The notes: generated from the letters alone by a model not told the origin. DNA of 64,000 nt from Fidelibacterota bacterium (GCA_018657495.1 JABHXA010000004.1:147086-211085), one strand, 5' to 3'; numbered from the stretch's first letter, positions 54,156-63,178 are shown. Numbers and translations: made by a program.

Positions 54156-55283
54156 ATGAATAATCGCGAGAAAGGGACTCTTTTGTGGGCAGTATTTTCA
54201 ATAGATAAATCGGAGCAGGGTTCCACTCTGGATCGGGTTGATTATAAAAATATTCGAAAATTCGAAAAAGTTGTAAAGGGTCAAACTTTATTATCATTTA
54301 TTCCTGATGAAAAGGGTCTAGTACGCCTAGCCGATATTGAAGATTATAAAGGACGCAATGTCGTCATATCCGACGACAATATTTCAATCTCTTCTGAAAT
54401 CGATGGTTATGCTTATAAATCAAATGATCGGATACATGTTGATGACGTCTACCATGTCCTCGGTGATGTTGGCTATGAGACTGGAAATATCCGGTTTGAC
54501 GGACCAGTAATTATTAATGGTGATGTGTTATCTGGTTTTAGAGTTGAAGCGGAAGGAGATGTTGAAATTGGCGGAAATGTTGGCGCAGCTGAAGTGTATT
54601 CGCAATCCGGCAGCATAACCGTTAATAATGGAATCGTTGGGCTTGGCAGGGCCAAATTGCTGGCTTCAAAGAATATCTATTGTGGTTTTATACAGGATGC
54701 AAATGTTGGAGCGCGTGGGGATATTGAGGTTAAAAAATATATATTCAATTCTGAAATATCCTCTGGTGGATACATTATTGTCAAGGAAGATGAAGGTGTG
54801 GTTCGAGGCGGAAGTTTATTTGCAAGATCAACTATTGAAGCAAATGTAATCGGTAGTGAAAACCAAATTCATACTGAAATTCAAGTATCAGACCACTCAG
54901 CTAACCCGCTTCTGGCTGAAATGGATAAGGCTAGGGAAGAATTGGAAGATGCAATAAATACTCATAAACGATTTATAAAGCAAGAGGAATTTCTTTTGCT
55001 TCTAAAAAGTAGACTGAAAAATTTATCACCCGAAAAATTGATAGAATTGGAACAATTGAAAAATAGAAAAGAGCTTGTTTTAGTTAAGCAGGAAAAGATT
55101 GAAAAAAGACTAGCAGAAATAAAAGCAGAAGCTCTTGGCAAAAGTAATGATGAAAAAGTAAAAATAATAAACTTTTTATATCCCGGCGTTAAATTCATCA
55201 TTAATGGAATAGAATTATATTCTGACGAAAAATACAGTAAAGTCTCCGTTGTGTTTACAGAAGACAAAATAGAATTCAGGTAA
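54156..55283 (+). CDS. fapA: Flagellar assembly protein A (FapA, DUF342)
   Basis: 375 residues. A short N-terminal region is followed by a right-handed beta-helix of repeated G-x-V-x-x-G-x-x-V (I-I-N-G-D-V-L-S-G, V-E-I-G-G-N-V-G-A, I-E-V-K-K-Y-I), then a long coiled coil (E-M-D-K-A-R-E-E-L-E to E-K-I-E-K-R-L) and a small C-terminal strand. This is the FapA layout; FapA helps place the polar flagellum in Vibrio. The N-terminal domain is shorter than usual. Confidence 0.82.
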   Translation: MNNREKGTLLWAVFSIDKSEQGSTLDRVDYKNIRKFEKVVKGQTLLSFIPDEKGLVRLADIEDYKGRNVVISDDNISISSEIDGYAYKSNDRIHVDDVYHVLGDVGYETGNIRFDGPVIINGDVLSGFRVEAEGDVEIGGNVGAAEVYSQSGSITVNNGIVGLGRAKLLASKNIYCGFIQDANVGARGDIEVKKYIFNSEISSGGYIIVKEDEGVVRGGSLFARSTIEANVIGSENQIHTEIQVSDHSANPLLAEMDKAREELEDAINTHKRFIKQEEFLLLLKSRLKNLSPEKLIELEQLKNRKELVLVKQEKIEKRLAEIKAEALGKSNDEKVKIINFLYPGVKFIINGIELYSDEKYSKVSVVFTEDKIEFR

Positions 55284-55298
55284 AAGGAAGGAATTATT

Positions 55299-56669
55299 TT
55301 GGAAAATAAGAGAATCCTTGTTGTAGATGATGAAAAGCTAATTGTTGAGTATGTTTCTATGGGGCTTGAGATGGAGGGATATGAGGTTATTTCATTTACT
55401 GAACCAAAAAAGGCAGTAGAATATTTAAGGAATAATCCCATCGATCTGGTTCTTACCGATTTAAAAATGCCAGAAATTTCAGGATTGGATATTGTCCAGG
55501 TAGTAAGTGAGAGTCAAGTTGACGCAGAAGTCATCATATTTACCGGATATGCCAGCCTCGATAGTGCTATTGAGGCAGTTAGAGAAAATGTCTATGACTA
55601 TGTCCAAAAACCTTTAGAGCTTAAAGATTTGATCCTAACAATAAAAAGAGCTCTTGATACTCAGGCAGTACGACGCGAAAATAAAAGACTCAATCAAAAA
55701 ATACAAACAATGTTTGAGCAAATATCAATGCTGTATGAAATCTCCAGAATAATCTATCAAATTGATGATAAGGAGTTGATATTTAAATTTGTTATTGATA
55801 CTATAAGAGAAGGAATGGGATTAAAGAATACTGGTGTATTTATATTAGACGAAGGACAATACCTCCTAGTTAGTCAAAGCATATTGCCACAGGAAATGAT
55901 TTCTGAATTTAAATTCAAGGTAGATGACACAATAAATTCAATGTCTGTTTCGGATACTGAACCAACAATAATTTCAAAATTGAATGAAAAAATTTCTATA
56001 AATCAAAAGGTAATAACCCTTGATGATCATTTTACTGATTTGCATCTATTTCCAATTAGATTTCTGGATAGATTAATTGGTTTTTTGGTTGTGCTTTCAA
56101 CAAAAAATGAAGCTGTCGCTGATGAGGAAAGCAAACTCATGCAAATTCTTACCACACAAATTGCACCTATATTTTATCGCTTTATCGGAAATAAAACTGG
56201 GAAATCTGGGGTTAAATCATCACGATTCGCCCTTGAAGAGAGACTCGAAGAAGAATTATACAGGGCAATTGGTAATAACAATCCAATATCGCTGTCAGTA
56301 TTAGAGATCTCTAATGTTTCCAGCACAATATTAACTGAAAAATTGAGTATGATACACGACGAGATGAAAAATGTTATCATGTCACATTTAGGAAAAAATG
56401 TTTATTACTTATGGGTTGCACCATTTCTCTTATTTCTAATAATACCGAATAATGATAAAATTTCCAGTGAACTTGATATCATAGAAATGATCAGGGATTT
56501 TAAAAATCGTAAGTCAGATCAACTCGAATTTGAACGGATGAATATCTTCTTTTCAACAGTAGATTGCCAGCAAGATGGTATTACAACCCATAGTTTGTTG
56601 CATCAGTTATGGAAAAAATTCCTACCGCTTAGAGAACAGGAAAGATTGGAGTCTATTGCCGATGAGTGA
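55299..56669 (+). CDS. Response regulator with receiver, GAF-like and degenerate GGDEF domains
   Basis: 456 residues, TTG start behind AAGGAAGGA. Receiver at 1-120 with D10-D11, phospho-acceptor Asp54 and Q-K-P (~104); GAF-like domain at about 130-290 (L-Y-E-I-S-R-I-I-Y, then a Q-I-A-P-I-F terminus); C-terminal ~145 residues with GGDEF-domain spacing (E-E-E-L-Y-R-A, P-I-S-L-S-V-L-E-I) but the active motif replaced by Y-L-W-V-A-P-F. So it cannot make c-di-GMP by the usual chemistry. Perhaps a c-di-GMP or protein sensor in flagellar control. Confidence 0.75.
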   Translation: MENKRILVVDDEKLIVEYVSMGLEMEGYEVISFTEPKKAVEYLRNNPIDLVLTDLKMPEISGLDIVQVVSESQVDAEVIIFTGYASLDSAIEAVRENVYDYVQKPLELKDLILTIKRALDTQAVRRENKRLNQKIQTMFEQISMLYEISRIIYQIDDKELIFKFVIDTIREGMGLKNTGVFILDEGQYLLVSQSILPQEMISEFKFKVDDTINSMSVSDTEPTIISKLNEKISINQKVITLDDHFTDLHLFPIRFLDRLIGFLVVLSTKNEAVADEESKLMQILTTQIAPIFYRFIGNKTGKSGVKSSRFALEERLEEELYRAIGNNNPISLSVLEISNVSSTILTEKLSMIHDEMKNVIMSHLGKNVYYLWVAPFLLFLIIPNNDKISSELDIIEMIRDFKNRKSDQLEFERMNIFFSTVDCQQDGITTHSLLHQLWKKFLPLREQERLESIADE

Positions 56670-57243
56670 TATTGGCCAGACTGGGAAAACAATTCTTATC
56701 GTGGATGATGATGATACTATTGTAAGAGTCCTTGAGTATGAGTTTAAATCTATGGGGTGGGAAGTACATGTCAGCTTCAACGGATTGGATGCATATAAAT
56801 TAGCGATTAAAGTTATTCCAGATGTGATGTTATCTGATATAAAAATGCCCGGTATGTCGGGTATAGAACTGAGTCATAAAATATCAAAAGAAATTCCAGA
56901 TATATTAATTATTCTTATGACGGGAAACCAGAATCTATCAACCGCAATAGAAGTGCTTCGGGGACCAGTATATGATTTTTATGAGAAACCTTATAAAATT
57001 GAACATCTTGTTCTTAATATTGAAAAAGGTATGAAGATGTTGGATATGAAAAAAAATATCCAAAATTTGGAAAACCAATTAGAATTATTAAAAGCGAGGG
57101 TCGAGGATATATCAGGTCCACTTAAACCAATGAGCAATGCGATGCTGGAGAGATCAACCACCTTTGAGAAGATTCGGTCCCAAAAAAATAAACACTCTAC
57201 CGAGTTATATAAAAAACATGAAGAAAATTATGGAGATAAATAA
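56662..57243 (+). CDS. Single-receiver response regulator with C-terminal coiled coil
   Basis: 193 residues from ATG 56662 (8-base overlap with the preceding gene; GGAG at 56648-56651). Receiver domain at 8-125 with the four-Asp cluster D15-D18, phospho-acceptor Asp59 and E-K-P (~113). The tail is a coiled coil (I-Q-N-L-E-N-Q-L-E-L-L-K-A) and a charged end. No output domain, so it probably acts by binding a partner in the flagellar signalling operon. Confidence 0.85.
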   Translation: MSDIGQTGKTILIVDDDDTIVRVLEYEFKSMGWEVHVSFNGLDAYKLAIKVIPDVMLSDIKMPGMSGIELSHKISKEIPDILIILMTGNQNLSTAIEVLRGPVYDFYEKPYKIEHLVLNIEKGMKMLDMKKNIQNLENQLELLKARVEDISGPLKPMSNAMLERSTTFEKIRSQKNKHSTELYKKHEENYGDK

Positions 57244-57262
57244 TTAACCGATCAAATATGGC

Positions 57263-58462
57263 ATGGACAAAAACGAATTAGCAGGTATATTTAATAGATT
57301 CAACAACACTACTCAGGATTTAAAACGATCTTATACAAATCTTGAAATGACCTTATTGGATGTTGCATCTCAATTTGATACTGTTCAGCCAGATATTGCT
57401 GATCTTGAAGTGCCGGCAACAAATCAGTTCTGGGAGTTTAGAAAATCTATTATTTTTCTACTTGAAACCATTAATTCCCCTGTATTTGTCATAGATAATA
57501 GTTTAAATATTCAATATTTAAACAAAGATGCAAAAGAAGTATTTCAAGTTTCAGAAGACAAATGCGAATTTGATGATATTTTTACTACACAGGGAAAAGA
57601 AACCGCCAATCGTTTTTTAGAATTGGAAAGCGAGTCAACTGTACTTCAATTGAATATCAGCAAGCCATTTTCAGGAATAGTCGCTTTCTCAGCCACCAAA
57701 CATTATGATCCTTTAACGAAATCACCTCTAATATCGCTGGTCTGCATGGATAATACCATATTTGGTAGAAAGACTCATAAACATCAAGATTTTCTGCAAA
57801 ATATGGCAGAGAATGTTGCTCATAATCTTAGGACACCAATGACTGCTGTCGTTGGTTATGCAAATCTCCTAACCCGGGATTTAATGAATCAATCAGAGAT
57901 CGGACCAAAACTTGGAATACTGATTGAAGGGATACAGAGGATCGATTTTATTATCCGAAATCTGATTGATTATTCTAATAATCAGCAGAATCTTATTTCA
58001 GATAAATATGATATAATCAAATTTTGCAAAATATTGGCCTCCGATTTTAAAGATCAATTTAGTTCAGATTCTATCCATTTCGATATTAATGTAAATTCTA
58101 AACTAAATAATATAAATACTGTTATTGATAGACATACCATCAAAACTATTATCAATAATATGTTTCATAACTCATTAGAAGCCAAAAAAGAGAATAGTCT
58201 TTCAGTAGATATGAATATTGAATATGACACAAACAATGATTTGATAAAAATCAGCATAAAAGATAATGGAACTGGAATGAGTGATGAAATTATTTCAAAA
58301 TGCAGAGAACCATTTTTTACAACAAAAATAAATTCACTTGGGCTCGGATTGAGTATCGCAGATAATTTATTAAAAGCTGTCGGTGGGGATTCTCAGGTTT
58401 CGTCAAAGGGGAAATTTGGTTCGGAGATAACAATTTATTTACCCCAAAAGATAAATGCATAA
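57263..58462 (+). CDS. Cytosolic histidine kinase, FlrB/FleS-like, flagellar
   Basis: 399 residues, no membrane segment. N-terminal coiled coil, PAS-like domain (~66-170), HisKA with His187 in A-H-N-L-R-T-P, and HATPase with D-N-G-T-G-M and L-G-L-G-L-S. The residue after the phospho-His is Asn where Glu is usual, which may weaken autokinase or phosphatase activity. It lies directly before an NtrC-type regulator and the flgB operon, the arrangement of FlrB-FlrC, so it probably controls that activator. Confidence 0.85.
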   Translation: MDKNELAGIFNRFNNTTQDLKRSYTNLEMTLLDVASQFDTVQPDIADLEVPATNQFWEFRKSIIFLLETINSPVFVIDNSLNIQYLNKDAKEVFQVSEDKCEFDDIFTTQGKETANRFLELESESTVLQLNISKPFSGIVAFSATKHYDPLTKSPLISLVCMDNTIFGRKTHKHQDFLQNMAENVAHNLRTPMTAVVGYANLLTRDLMNQSEIGPKLGILIEGIQRIDFIIRNLIDYSNNQQNLISDKYDIIKFCKILASDFKDQFSSDSIHFDINVNSKLNNINTVIDRHTIKTIINNMFHNSLEAKKENSLSVDMNIEYDTNNDLIKISIKDNGTGMSDEIISKCREPFFTTKINSLGLGLSIADNLLKAVGGDSQVSSKGKFGSEITIYLPQKINA

Positions 58463-58498
58463 AGGTAACATCACAATGAGAATAGGGGTTTGATTTTT

Positions 58499-59905
58499 AT
58501 GACAAACAATATACAGCTATCAAATGATGTCAAAAAAATAATCGTCGTAGAAGATGACTATTCTATTAGGTCATTTTTAAAAGAAGCACTTGAAGATATG
58601 CAATATTCAGTTTGTGTTGCTGAAAATGGTGAACGTGCCTTAAAGATAATCTTGGAAAATCCTGTCGATTTAATTATATCAGATCTGAAGATGCCGGTGA
58701 TGACTGGAATGGAACTCTTAAATAAGGTCATGGAATTTGAAAACCCGCCTGGATTTATTCTTATTTCGGCATTTGGAACTATTGAGGAGGCCGTAAAATC
58801 TGTACAAATAGGGGCATATGATTTTGTTACAAAGCCTTTTACCATTACTGATATAGAGAACAGGTTAAACCGGTTCTTTGATTTTCAGCATTTAAAGAAG
58901 GAAAATAAAGAATTAAAAAAAGAGATATTAAATCAGAAGAAATTTAATAAAATCATTGGACAAAGTAAGGCAATATCACAGATATTTGACAAAATTAATT
59001 TGGTTCTACCAAGTGATGCTACTGTTCTAATCTCCGGTGAAAGTGGAACAGGAAAGGAATTGGTAGCACAGCTCATTGTCGAGGGCAGTAAACGAAAGGA
59101 ATGTAAATATATTCAGGTCAATTGTGCAGCAATTCCTGAGAATCTAATGGAAAGCACCATGTTTGGTTATATGAAAGGTGCGTTTACAGGTGCTTTGAAA
59201 ACCACCGAAGGTATGTTCCATGAAGCTGATGGCGGTACCCTATTGCTGGATGAAATAAGCGAAATCCCTGTCACTATGCAGGCAAAGCTATTAAGGGTTC
59301 TGCAGGAAAACCAAATTATCAGAGTTGGAAATAATAAACATGAAAATATCGATGTCCGAATCATAGCTACATCAAATCGGAATCTTCCGGAATTAATTAA
59401 AGATGGAAATTTCAGAGAAGATCTTTACTATCGGCTGAATATTTTTCCTATAGAAGTTCCGCCATTAAGGGATAGGTTGGAGGACATGCCACTTTTGGCA
59501 GGGCATTTTTTACAAAATTTTAAAGATAAATACAATTATCCTAACATTTCAATTTCGAAAAATGCTATGTTGAAGCTGGAGGAATATGACTGGCCTGGAA
59601 ATATCAGACAACTTCAAAACTCAATCGAGAGGGGAGTACTTCTTACAGGCGGTACATCGGACTTAAAAGCTGAACATATCTTGTTGACAGGGAATACCCA
59701 TACCTCATCTGATTCAGCCTTGTTTAACGGAAATATTACCATTGGTAATCTTGAACGTGAAGCAATATTTGCTACGTTAAGAAGAACCAAAAATAATAGA
59801 ACCAGGGCTGCAAAGGTTCTAGACATTACCGTGCGTACATTAAGGAATAAATTAAATTTATATAAAGAACAAAATATTCTTCCCAAAGAATTTCTAATAG
59901 AATAG
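58499..59905 (+). CDS. NtrC-family sigma-54 activator, FlrC/FlgR-like
   Basis: 468 residues from ATG 58499 (GGGG ten bases upstream); a TTG at 58490 is an alternative but overlaps the Shine-Dalgarno. Receiver with D19-D20 and phospho-acceptor Asp62; AAA+ domain with G-E-S-G-T-G-K-E, G-A-F-T-G-A and R-V-G-N-N; Fis-type HTH (N-R-T-R-A-A-K-V-L, R-T-L-R-N-K-L). Complete. Probably activates the sigma-54-like promoters ahead of flgB, fliS and the HDOD operon. Confidence 0.92.
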   Translation: MTNNIQLSNDVKKIIVVEDDYSIRSFLKEALEDMQYSVCVAENGERALKIILENPVDLIISDLKMPVMTGMELLNKVMEFENPPGFILISAFGTIEEAVKSVQIGAYDFVTKPFTITDIENRLNRFFDFQHLKKENKELKKEILNQKKFNKIIGQSKAISQIFDKINLVLPSDATVLISGESGTGKELVAQLIVEGSKRKECKYIQVNCAAIPENLMESTMFGYMKGAFTGALKTTEGMFHEADGGTLLLDEISEIPVTMQAKLLRVLQENQIIRVGNNKHENIDVRIIATSNRNLPELIKDGNFREDLYYRLNIFPIEVPPLRDRLEDMPLLAGHFLQNFKDKYNYPNISISKNAMLKLEEYDWPGNIRQLQNSIERGVLLTGGTSDLKAEHILLTGNTHTSSDSALFNGNITIGNLEREAIFATLRRTKNNRTRAAKVLDITVRTLRNKLNLYKEQNILPKEFLIE

Positions 59906-59979
59906 TCAAACAACCAAATCTTCATTATCAACTTCTAAATTATTTTACCAAGAAAAATTCTCCCTACCTGATGTACAAA

Positions 59980-59988
59980 TTTCCTATC
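59980..59988 (+). promoter_or_regulatory. Candidate activator half-site TTTCCTATC ahead of flgB
   Basis: The same nine bases occur, in opposite orientation, inside the palindrome at 52389-52405 (as GATAGGAAA, 52387-52395). About 75 bases upstream of the flgB sigma-54-like element. A single half-site by itself is weak. Confidence 0.35.
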
Positions 59989-60062
59989 TTCTGAATGTAA
60001 AACGACCGTTAATCGCTAATCTAATTGGAGTTCTCGAAGAGAGTTTCATTTAGCTCCCCTAC

Positions 60063-60078
60063 TGGCATAATAATTGAA
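60063..60078 (+). promoter_or_regulatory. Sigma-54-like element upstream of flgB
   Basis: TGGCATAATAATTGAA, GG-N10-GA, differing from the fliS element by three bases. Predicted start near 60089, so flgB mRNA would have almost no leader (ATG at 60092). No Shine-Dalgarno precedes flgB. Confidence 0.5.
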
Positions 60079-60091
60079 TACATGCCTGACA

Positions 60092-60457
60092 ATGAAAATA
60101 TTCCAGACAGATTACAGCAGACAACTCATCAAATCGCTCGACGTTGCAGAAAAGACTCAGGAAGCCATATCTAGAAACATTCAAAATATGGATACTCCCG
60201 GTTATGTGAGAAAAAATACAAATTTTGCTGATGAACTGATGAATGTTCGTAATAAAGGACTTCACACATCCGATGAAAAGCATATAACCAAAACAAAATT
60301 AAATATTACCTCCGAAAATGGAAATCAAGGAAATGTTGATATGACGACTGAGATGAGTGAAATGGCAATTAACCAGATAAAGTACAACTTCTCGATTCAA
60401 TCACTTAGAAGAGTATATTCAGGATTGAAATCAAGTATCACAGGAAGAGTTCAATAA
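60092..60457 (+). CDS. flgB: Flagellar basal-body rod protein FlgB
   Basis: 121 residues from ATG 60092 (the more upstream TTG at 60074 falls inside the promoter element). Conserved start I-F-Q-T-D-Y-S-R-Q-L, then R-N-I-Q-N-M-D-T-P-G-Y-V-R-K, the N-x-x-N-x-x-T-P-G-Y motif of rod proteins. C-terminal M-A-I-N-Q-I-K-Y-N helix. Forms part of the proximal rod. No Shine-Dalgarno. Confidence 0.92.
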   Translation: MKIFQTDYSRQLIKSLDVAEKTQEAISRNIQNMDTPGYVRKNTNFADELMNVRNKGLHTSDEKHITKTKLNITSENGNQGNVDMTTEMSEMAINQIKYNFSIQSLRRVYSGLKSSITGRVQ

Positions 60458-60467
60458 AGGAATTATT

Positions 60468-60953
60468 ATGAAGAGCAATGGTCTATTATCTTCAGTACAA
60501 AATTCAGTCACCGGTATGATTGCTCAGGTTCGTCAACTTGACGCAATTTCAAAGAATATTGCAAATTCTGAAAAAGTAGCAAAACCCGGTGAAGATGTAT
60601 ACGCAAGAAGAAAGATTGTATATAAAGAAGTAAAAACCTTCAACCATGAGTTATCAGCAGCAAACTCACGAGTTAAAAAAACAGACTCTCGTCATTTATC
60701 ATTAGATGGAAATTCCGGTGTAGAAAGTTGGATTGGCAATGGCAAGGAACTTGAAATGGTCTATGAAAAGGAAGAGAGAAAAATCCATGACCCAGGCAAT
60801 CCGTATGCTGACGAAGATGGATTCATTCGTGTCCCGGATATTAATATAGTTGAGGAGATGGTGGAAATGATGACTTTGAACAGAAGTTTCGAGGCCAATT
60901 TGACCGCATTTAATACATCAAAACAGATGGCGAAACAATCATTGGAGATTTGA
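60468..60953 (+). CDS. flgC: Flagellar basal-body rod protein FlgC
   Basis: 161 residues, AAAGGA before the ATG. N-terminal A-I-S-K-N-I-A-N-S-E (altered rod motif), middle F-N-H-E-L, then D-P-G-N-P-Y-A-D-E-D-G-F-I-R-V-P-D-I-N-I-V-E-E-M, a highly conserved FlgC stretch, and the C-terminal S-R/N-R-S-F-E-A-N helix. The segment at ~70-95 (D-S-R-H-L-S-L-D) is an insertion. Follows flgB as usual. Confidence 0.92.
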   Translation: MKSNGLLSSVQNSVTGMIAQVRQLDAISKNIANSEKVAKPGEDVYARRKIVYKEVKTFNHELSAANSRVKKTDSRHLSLDGNSGVESWIGNGKELEMVYEKEERKIHDPGNPYADEDGFIRVPDINIVEEMVEMMTLNRSFEANLTAFNTSKQMAKQSLEI

Positions 60954-60956
60954 TAA

Positions 60957-61253
60957 GTGAATTTGAATAAAATTGAGTCCGTTGATTCAACCTATATCAA
61001 TATAGATCAAATAAGAAATAATGCTACTCAAAAGAAGAACCCGGTTAAAGATAGGAAACAGGAAACAGCATTAGATTTTGATTCAATTATAAAAAAAGAA
61101 GACAAAGCAAACGAACCGCAAAAAAAGCTACTGACCGAACAAGAAGAGGAATCGCTTAAAGTTGTATTTCAAGATAAACGTAAAATGAATAATCATATGG
61201 CATACTCAAAAGCCATGTCAACAACTGGATTATTTCTAGATTTAAGAGGTTAA
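60957..61253 (+). CDS. Small flagellar-operon protein, unknown
   Basis: 98 residues, GTG start behind GGAGA (60944-60948). Charged, lysine/glutamate-rich, no signal or membrane segment, with a more conserved-looking C terminus (Y-S-K-A-M-S-T-T-G-L-F-L-D-L-R-G). Sits between flgC and fliE, where no gene is found in textbook operons. Function unknown; perhaps an export-chaperone-like or rod-associated protein. Confidence 0.5.
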   Translation: MNLNKIESVDSTYINIDQIRNNATQKKNPVKDRKQETALDFDSIIKKEDKANEPQKKLLTEQEEESLKVVFQDKRKMNNHMAYSKAMSTTGLFLDLRG

Positions 61254-61257
61254 AGAA

Positions 61258-61563
61258 ATGACTGAAATTAATAATATTAACTCATTATCAACCGTAAGAG
61301 AACTTGCAAACAGAAAACTTCAGGATCAAAATAAAAATGAGACTAGCAGTTTTGGTAACGTTATAAAAGATTATCTAAAAGCAGTTGATAAAGACTCTAA
61401 AATAGCAACTGAAAAAGTTCAGAATGTGCTAGTCAACAAAGAAGAAAATATCCATGAAGCCATGGTTGCCCTTGAAGAGGCGAGTATCAGTTTCCAAATG
61501 ATGCTTGAAGTTCGTAATAAGTTATTGGAATCGTACCAGGAACTAAAGAGAATGCAGGTTTAG
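61258..61563 (+). CDS. fliE: Flagellar hook-basal body protein FliE
   Basis: 101 residues. C-terminal half matches FliE: E-N-I-H-E-A-M-V-A-L-E-E-A-S-I-S-F-Q-M-M-L-E-V-R-N-K-L-L-E-S-Y-Q-E. FliE joins the MS ring to the rod. Four bases after the preceding gene's stop; fliF follows. Confidence 0.9.
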   Translation: MTEINNINSLSTVRELANRKLQDQNKNETSSFGNVIKDYLKAVDKDSKIATEKVQNVLVNKEENIHEAMVALEEASISFQMMLEVRNKLLESYQELKRMQV

Positions 61564-61579
61564 GAAGCCAGGGGAATAT

Positions 61580-63178
61580 ATGTTTAGAAATTTATTAATG
61601 CGTTTAGGATTATTCTTCCAACAATACACCATTGGCCAGAGACTAGTGGTGTTTTTTATTCCAATAATGATGATATCTACTTTACTTGTACTTTTGCTTT
61701 GGGCCAACAAACCTTCGTATGAGGTATTATTTAGTGATATCGATGCAAATTCGGCAGGGGAAATTGTTGAATCTCTTCGCAGTGAAGGCACCAAATACAA
61801 AATTGAAAATCAGGGCAGAACTATTCTGGTAGAAAGTGCAAAAGTTGGTGAGCTTAGATTGAGATATAATAAGATTAGCGGGGGTAATGGAAACAGCGGA
61901 TATGGTGTTTTTGATAAAACAAATATTGGGATGACACAGTTTATGCAGAAAGTTTCCATGAAGATTGCCCTGGAGGGAGAACTTACAAGAACCCTTGAGG
62001 AATATTCAGAAATTAAATCTGCCAGAGTACAATTGGTGATAGATGAAGGGGATTTATTTAGCAAGGGAGATAATGGCAGTGCTTCAGTTTCCCTACAATT
62101 GAATCCAGGTTATTATCTCTCCCCGGACCAAGTTAATGGGATTGCCGTTACAATTTCAAATGCTGTCGATGGTATCGATTTAAATGATGTAAGTATTGTG
62201 GATACAAGAGGAGGAATTCTTTTTGAAGGATCAAATGATGGTGGAAGCGAATCTGGTTCAGATTTTTGGTCTACAAGAAGAAATATTGCTGATGAAAAAG
62301 AAATAAAAGTACGGAAAATGTTGGATAAAATTGTCGGGATGAACAATTCTACTGTTTCCGTCGCCGTGGATATAAATTTTGAACAAATTGAAAGGACCTC
62401 AGAGATATTTGATTCAGAAGATGTGGCGATCATTAGTGAAGAACAATTAGTTGAATCAGGAACTCGTCCAGATTCATCGTCTTTTTCCAACCAGAATTCT
62501 GTCACAAATTATGAATTAAGTAAAACTACAGAACATTTTACTTCACAACCAGAAATTAAGAGAATTACCGTCGCCGTAAATGTGGATGGAATCTATCAGA
62601 CAAATGAAGACGGTATCAAAAATTATCTTGCCAGGCCAACCTCTGAAATGAATAATATCGTCTCGTTAGTGAGACAGGCAGTTGGTTATAATGAAACCAG
62701 AGGAGATGAAGTAATAGTTACAAATATTCAATTTGATCGAAGTCGAATTGAAGAGGATAAGATTGTAATGGCGAGCATGCAGAAATCTGCTTTAATAGAA
62801 ACATGGGCCGAAAGAGGAATATTGCTCCTAATAGTCGGTATTATGGTTTTCTTCGTAATGAAAATAATGAGATCTGTTATCGGTGATGCGCAACTGATTC
62901 TGCCGATGGGTAATAAAAAGGTTGTTGCAATTGGAACTGCGGGTGGCGGTACTATCACAGGCAAATTAGGTCGACCAAAAACAGAAGAAGAAGAAGTCGA
63001 CGTCGATGAGTTCATGCAGAAATTATCCCCTGATGCCAGAGCGAAATTAGAGGCAAAAGATCAGATGAGTAATGACATCTCTGAATTTGTTAAACAAGCA
63101 CCCGAAGATGCTGCAAATCTGGTTAGATCCTGGATAGCCAATTCATCTATGGAGGAAGCTAAAAATGCCAAAGAATGA
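61580..63178 (+). CDS. fliF: Flagellar MS-ring protein FliF
   Basis: 532 residues. Membrane segment 1 (~25-47), the two YscJ/FliF ring-building motifs (Y-E-V-L-F-S-D-I-D, then I-A-V-T-I-S-N-A-V-D-G-I), a linker, membrane segment 2 (~415-435) and a cytoplasmic FliG-binding tail rich in acidic residues (E-E-E-E-V-D-V-D-E-F). Complete. Stop overlaps the fliG start by 14 bases. Confidence 0.93.
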   Translation: MFRNLLMRLGLFFQQYTIGQRLVVFFIPIMMISTLLVLLLWANKPSYEVLFSDIDANSAGEIVESLRSEGTKYKIENQGRTILVESAKVGELRLRYNKISGGNGNSGYGVFDKTNIGMTQFMQKVSMKIALEGELTRTLEEYSEIKSARVQLVIDEGDLFSKGDNGSASVSLQLNPGYYLSPDQVNGIAVTISNAVDGIDLNDVSIVDTRGGILFEGSNDGGSESGSDFWSTRRNIADEKEIKVRKMLDKIVGMNNSTVSVAVDINFEQIERTSEIFDSEDVAIISEEQLVESGTRPDSSSFSNQNSVTNYELSKTTEHFTSQPEIKRITVAVNVDGIYQTNEDGIKNYLARPTSEMNNIVSLVRQAVGYNETRGDEVIVTNIQFDRSRIEEDKIVMASMQKSALIETWAERGILLLIVGIMVFFVMKIMRSVIGDAQLILPMGNKKVVAIGTAGGGTITGKLGRPKTEEEEVDVDEFMQKLSPDARAKLEAKDQMSNDISEFVKQAPEDAANLVRSWIANSSMEEAKNAKE

